NCBI GenBank assembly: GCA_016201575.1
Contig: JACQCN010000242.1
Coordinates: 1,190-10,315, forward strand
Direction: 5' to 3'
Source of the DNA: Candidatus Rokuibacteriota bacterium
Lineage (GTDB): Bacteria > Methylomirabilota > Methylomirabilia > Rokubacteriales > CSP1-6
DNA length: 9,126 bases
Under the pieces are notes generated by a model. The model saw only the letters and a program-made list of their open reading frames with translations. It was not told where the DNA came from and searched no databases. Position numbers and translations under genes: made by a program. Numbering within the stretch: position 1 is the stretch's first letter; each line of letters begins with the position of its first letter. Below, one piece after another: positions 6,688 to 9,126 of this stretch.

Positions 6688-8304
6688 CTACGGTGTCGAG
6701 GCGAGGTACTGCGGCGGGCGCCGCACCTTCGTCGCTTGCTCGAACGCGTAGGCGAGCTTGATCAGCGTCGGCTCGCTCCAGGCCCGGCCCATAAAGGTGA
6801 TCCCGACGGGCAGCCCGAACGAGTAGCCCGCGGGGACGCTCACGAGCGGGTAGCCGGCCAGCGCCGCGGTCTGGGAGCTGAGCCCGAGGATGTGGTCGCC
6901 GTTCACCAGGTCGATCTTCCAGGGTGGCGCGCCGGTGGGCGCCAGCAGCGCGTCGAGCTGCTGCTCGTCCATGACCGCGTCGATGCCTTCCTGCCGCGAC
7001 AGCCGGCGGTTCTCCTCGAGCGCCTTGAGGTAGTCGGCGTCGGTCAGCGGCCCCTTGGCCTGGGACCGCTCGAGCCACTCCTGCCCGAAGAACGGCATCG
7101 ACTCGCCGGCGTGGCGCTTGTTCCACTCGATGACGTCCTCGAGCGTGCGCACCTGGGCGCCGGGCTCGAGCGCGGCCAGGTAGGCGTTGACCCCGGCCTT
7201 GAACTCGTAGGCCAGCACGGTCAGCTCCGACTGCGTGAGGAAGCCCTTCTTGGTGCTCGGGATGTTGGCGGGGTCCACGATGACGGCGCCGAGGTCGCCC
7301 ATGATCTCGATGGCCCGGTTGGCGATCGCGTCGGCCTTGGCGCTGTACCCGAAGTAGCCCTCGCGGGGAATGCCGATGCGCGCGCCGCGCAGGCCGTCGG
7401 GATCCAGGAAGCGCGTGTAGTTGGTGTGCGACTTGCCGGCGCTCGCCGCGGTCGCGGGGTCGCGCGGGTCGACGCCGGTGAGCGCCCCGAGGACGGCCGC
7501 CGCGTCGGCCACGGTGCGGCCGAAGGGGCCAACCGTGTCCTGGCTGGCGGCGATCGGGATCACGCCCGCGCGGCTGGTGAGGCCGACGGTCGGCTTGATT
7601 CCGACGACGTTGTTGGCGCCCGAGGGGCATACGATCGACCCGTCCGTCTCGGTGCCGATCGCCACCGCCGTCAGGTTGGCGGCCACCGCGATCCCCGAGC
7701 CCGCGCTCGACCCGCAGGGCGTGCGGTCGAGCGCGTAGGGGTTGCGCGACTGCCCGGCGCGCGCGCTCCACCCGCTGGAGGCGGGAATTGACTTCCAGTA
7801 CGCCCACTCGCTCATCGTCGCCTTGCCGAGGATGACGGCGCCGGCCTCCCGCAGCTTGCGGGCGATGGTCGCGTCCTGGCGGGGACGCGCGCCCACCAGG
7901 GCCAGCGCGCCGGCCGTCGTCTCCAACCGGTCCGCCGTCGCGATGTTGTCCTTGAGCAGGACGGGGATGCCGTGCAGCGGGCCCCGGGGCCCGCGCGACC
8001 GCCGCTCCTCGTCCAGGGCCCGCGCGATCTCGAGCGCCTCGGGGTTGATCTCCTGGACGGAGCGGAGCGTCGGCCCGTTGCGGTCGATCGCGTTGATCCG
8101 CTCGACGTAGATCTCGACGAGCGTGCGCGCGTCGAGGCGCCCCGCCTCCATCGCCGCCTGCAAGCCGGCGATGGTGGTCTCCTCCACGTCGAAGGATCGG
8201 CCGCGCGGTTGCGCGGCGGCGGGCCGCGGCCCCGTGATGCGCGCCGCCACGGGCGTCAGGGCGGCGATCGCGGTCCACCTGAGAACCTCTCTCCGGCTGA
8301 TCAT
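6688..8304 (-). CDS. Amidase signature family hydrolase with Tat export signal
   Basis: 538 residues. Hydrolyses an amide bond (acyl-amide to acid plus amine/ammonia); substrate unknown. The amidase-signature Ser-cisSer-Lys triad is readable: K118 in PVLLKDNIAT, S199 in CGSSAGSG, and nucleophile S223 in TETDGSIVCPS, with the usual 24-residue spacing between the serines; PTVGLTSRAGVIPI and DTVGPFGRTVAD follow as in the family. The N-terminus MISRREVLRWTAIAALTPVAA carries a twin-arginine motif (SRREVLR), a moderate hydrophobic core and a probable cleavage after PAAA (residue 31), so the enzyme is likely folded in the cytoplasm and exported. The ATG at 8304 is supported by GGAGG 7 nt upstream (8312-8316) and by the intact signal. 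It is related to GatA, but the signal peptide and absence of gatB/gatC argue against a tRNA amidotransferase role. A good -35 element lies upstream. Confidence 0.93.
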   Translation of the reverse strand: MISRREVLRWTAIAALTPVAARITGPRPAAAQPRGRSFDVEETTIAGLQAAMEAGRLDARTLVEIYVERINAIDRNGPTLRSVQEINPEALEIARALDEERRSRGPRGPLHGIPVLLKDNIATADRLETTAGALALVGARPRQDATIARKLREAGAVILGKATMSEWAYWKSIPASSGWSARAGQSRNPYALDRTPCGSSAGSGIAVAANLTAVAIGTETDGSIVCPSGANNVVGIKPTVGLTSRAGVIPIAASQDTVGPFGRTVADAAAVLGALTGVDPRDPATAASAGKSHTNYTRFLDPDGLRGARIGIPREGYFGYSAKADAIANRAIEIMGDLGAVIVDPANIPSTKKGFLTQSELTVLAYEFKAGVNAYLAALEPGAQVRTLEDVIEWNKRHAGESMPFFGQEWLERSQAKGPLTDADYLKALEENRRLSRQEGIDAVMDEQQLDALLAPTGAPPWKIDLVNGDHILGLSSQTAALAGYPLVSVPAGYSFGLPVGITFMGRAWSEPTLIKLAYAFEQATKVRRPPQYLASTP

Positions 8305-8339
8305 TGCGCCACCTCCGCGACAGAGAGTCGTGCGCGGCC

Positions 8340-8368
8340 ACTCTGCGGCCGGACCCCGCGCTTGTCAA
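8340..8368 (-). promoter_or_regulatory. Candidate sigma70-type promoter for the amidase
   Basis: On the minus strand a perfect -35 TTGACA (8363-8368) is followed by a 17-nt spacer and a -10-like CAGAGT (8340-8345), which keeps the important A at position 2 and T at position 6 but is otherwise poor. The predicted transcript would start near 8333, giving a short leader that contains the GGAGG site at 8312-8316 before the ATG at 8304. The geometry is good; the weak -10 keeps confidence moderate. Confidence 0.45.
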
Positions 8369-8375
8369 CGGGGTC
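8352..8375. promoter_or_regulatory. Dyad overlapping the amidase -35 box, possible operator
   Basis: Perfect 7-bp inverted repeat GACCCCG (8352-8358) and CGGGGTC (8369-8375) separated by 10 nt, with the TTGACA -35 element inside. Arm and spacer size fit a dimeric repressor site, and the position would block RNA polymerase. No regulator gene is in the window, and GC-rich dyads arise by chance, so this is tentative. Confidence 0.3.
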
Positions 8376-8394
8376 GGGTTGAGTCCTGGCGTCG

Positions 8395-8418
8395 CGCCGG
8401 CGGATCGCCTCGCCGGCG
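8395..8418 (-). terminator. Hairpin after the decayed EamA gene
   Basis: CGCCGGCG (8395-8402), 8-nt loop, CGCCGGCG (8411-8418): an 8-bp stem starting 9 nt past the last stop codon of the EamA remnant. Because the arm is itself palindromic it is both a direct and an inverted repeat. No T tract; terminator function is a guess from position. Confidence 0.3.
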
Positions 8419-8426
8419 GGGGCCGC

Positions 8427-8971
8427 TCAGGCGCGCACGCCGCCGCGCCCCGCGTGGGTTCGGAGCTCGGCGCTCGACTTCAGGAAGAAGTACGCGCTGG
8501 CCCGCGTGGCGTCGCCGTTCTTCAGGAGCCAGAACCAGATCAGCATGCCGGCGCACGACACGCCCACGATGAGGAAGGCCTGGGCCGCCACGAACGACGT
8601 GGTGAGGCGGACCCCGCCGACGGGCTCCCAGAGCAGACTCGGCGGCAGCAGGACCAGGCCTCCCGCCAGGAGCTGACCGCCGTTGACGACGAGCAGGTGT
8701 GCCGAGACCCGCAGCTTCTTGAACATCACGGTCCCGGTGACCAGGAAGGCGATGGCCGCCAGCATGAGGACGATGGCGCCCGGCCGGTTCTGATCGCCGA
8801 TCCGGCTCTCCATGATCCACAGCACGCCTCCGAAGCTCGTGATCAGCCCCGCCACCCGGGCGAAGGTGAGGCCCACAAGGCCGAGAAGAGGATCGCGAGC
8901 GCGGTGTAGCGAAGTCTGGAGACGGTGGGCGCGACGGGCGAAGCGACGGGGCGGCGGGGGCGCGGTGGCAT
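8427..8971 (-). pseudogene. Decayed EamA/DMT-family transporter (internal deletion plus frame change, truncated C-terminus)
   Basis: An intact EamA (drug/metabolite transporter) protein has two five-helix domains and about 290-310 residues. Here two pieces survive in different frames. From the ATG at 8971, one frame reads a typical EamA start with its first helix, RLRYTALAILFSALWAS, then runs out of homology and stops at 8843-8845. A second frame (open from a TTG at 8978 to the stop at 8427-8429, 183 codons) is unconvincing before about residue 37, but then reads LTFARVAGLITSFGGVLWIM and a second EamA domain: GAIVLMLAAIAFLV, LLVVNGGQLLAGGLVLLP, SFVAAQAFLIVGVSCAGML, and WFWLLKNGDATRASAYFFL. 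After FFL (residue 166) the family continues with P-x-x-x ... L-G-E; here it ends within 17 unrelated residues. So most of domain 1 is missing, with a frame change at the join near 8860-8880, and the last helices are gone. The 183-residue open frame could be annotated as a hypothetical membrane protein, but I judge it a pseudogene. Confidence 0.7.
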
Positions 8972-9096
8972 TCACCAAGTCCTAGGCGAACGCCGGCGCC
9001 AGCGCAAGTCACCGCGGCCGCGTCCGGGCCGGGCGGGACCGCTGGAGGCGCGGCGCCCTCCTCCTGTACGCTTGGCGGTGGGAACGGACGGATGCT

Positions 9097-9126
9097 GTGA
9101 AGGCCCAGGACCGACTCGCGACCTAC
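9097..9126 (+). CDS. Possible start of a + strand gene, perhaps DNA ligase LigD (3'-truncated by window edge)
   Basis: A GTG at 9097 opens MKAQDRLATY and runs off the window. LigD proteins with an N-terminal phosphoesterase domain commonly begin with a short leader and then L-x-x-Y-R-x-K-R-D-F; 'DRLATY' would fit the first half of that pattern, and ku lies 2.5 kb away. Only ten residues are visible, the GTG start has just a purine-rich stretch (GGAACGGACGGA) upstream, and an ATG at 9092 stops after two codons. The 125 nt between this start and the EamA remnant would then be a divergent promoter region; I see no clear promoter boxes there. Confidence 0.3.
   Translation, partial: MKAQDRLATY

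Noticed and set aside
5821..7791. 656-codon plus-strand open frame antisense to ku and the amidase
   Set aside because: Mirrors the codon structure of the opposite-strand genes (Val/Leu/Gly/Asp-rich), no recognisable domain, no ribosome site.
6688..8304. Amidase as GatA subunit of tRNA amidotransferase
   Set aside because: Tat signal peptide, no gatB or gatC nearby, and TDGSIVCPS in place of the GatA-type TDTGGSIR stretch.
5621..8368. 915-codon minus-strand open frame across ku and the amidase
   Set aside because: Arg/Gly/Pro-rich low-information translation; out of frame with the unmistakable Ku and amidase genes. Typical long shadow frame in GC-rich DNA.
8365..9012. 215-codon minus-strand frame covering the EamA remnant
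   Set aside because: It is Arg/Pro/Gly-rich shadow sequence over most of its length; transporter homology lies in the other two minus-strand frames.

Overview
The window is very GC-rich DNA, densely coded, with short gaps and GTG/TTG starts. It reads like the chromosome of a free-living, probably soil-type Gram-negative-like bacterium: it has periplasmic ABC import, a Tat-exported enzyme and bacterial Ku. The gene set and style (non-canonical Liv transporters, Ku, Tat amidase, G-run intergenic hairpins) remind me of Rokubacteria/Methylomirabilota-like genomes, but that placement is inference; no rRNA or marker gene is present. No rRNA, tRNA, CRISPR array, transposase or phage gene was seen.

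Left half, + strand (2-4705): the tail of a solute-binding protein with family-5 (peptide/nickel type) motifs is followed 49 nt later by a complete branched-chain amino acid-type (HAAT/Liv) ABC importer: LivH permease, LivM permease, LivG ATPase and LivF ATPase. livM-livG-livF overlap by 4 and 14 nt and look translationally coupled. livH and livM are separated by 122 nt that hold an unusual stack of palindromes and G runs. That stack runs to within two bases of the livM start, and LivM lacks most of its usual first membrane helix. A class I SAM-dependent methyltransferase with its own strong Shine-Dalgarno follows (4771-5628).

Right half, - strand (5659-8971): convergent with the methyltransferase is a complete bacterial Ku gene with a Lys/Ala/Pro-rich tail. 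Upstream of it is a complete amidase-signature enzyme with a Tat signal and an intact Lys118/Ser199/Ser223 triad. A good -35 box lies in front of the amidase inside a 7-bp-arm dyad that could be an operator. Further upstream is a decayed EamA/DMT-family transporter: its first membrane helix is still readable in one frame and its second domain in another, so an internal piece has been lost.

At the extreme right edge a possible + strand gene begins (9097). Its ten visible residues would suit the start of DNA ligase LigD, the partner of Ku, but ten residues are not proof. If correct, the right half is a split NHEJ locus (ku ... ligD) with an amidase and a dead transporter between the two genes.

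I did not find a clearly new multi-gene system. The most interesting points are the livH-livM intergenic element, the decayed EamA gene, the mismatch of solute-binding protein and permease type, and the possible ku/ligD arrangement. No gene-free stretch exceeds about 140 bases.
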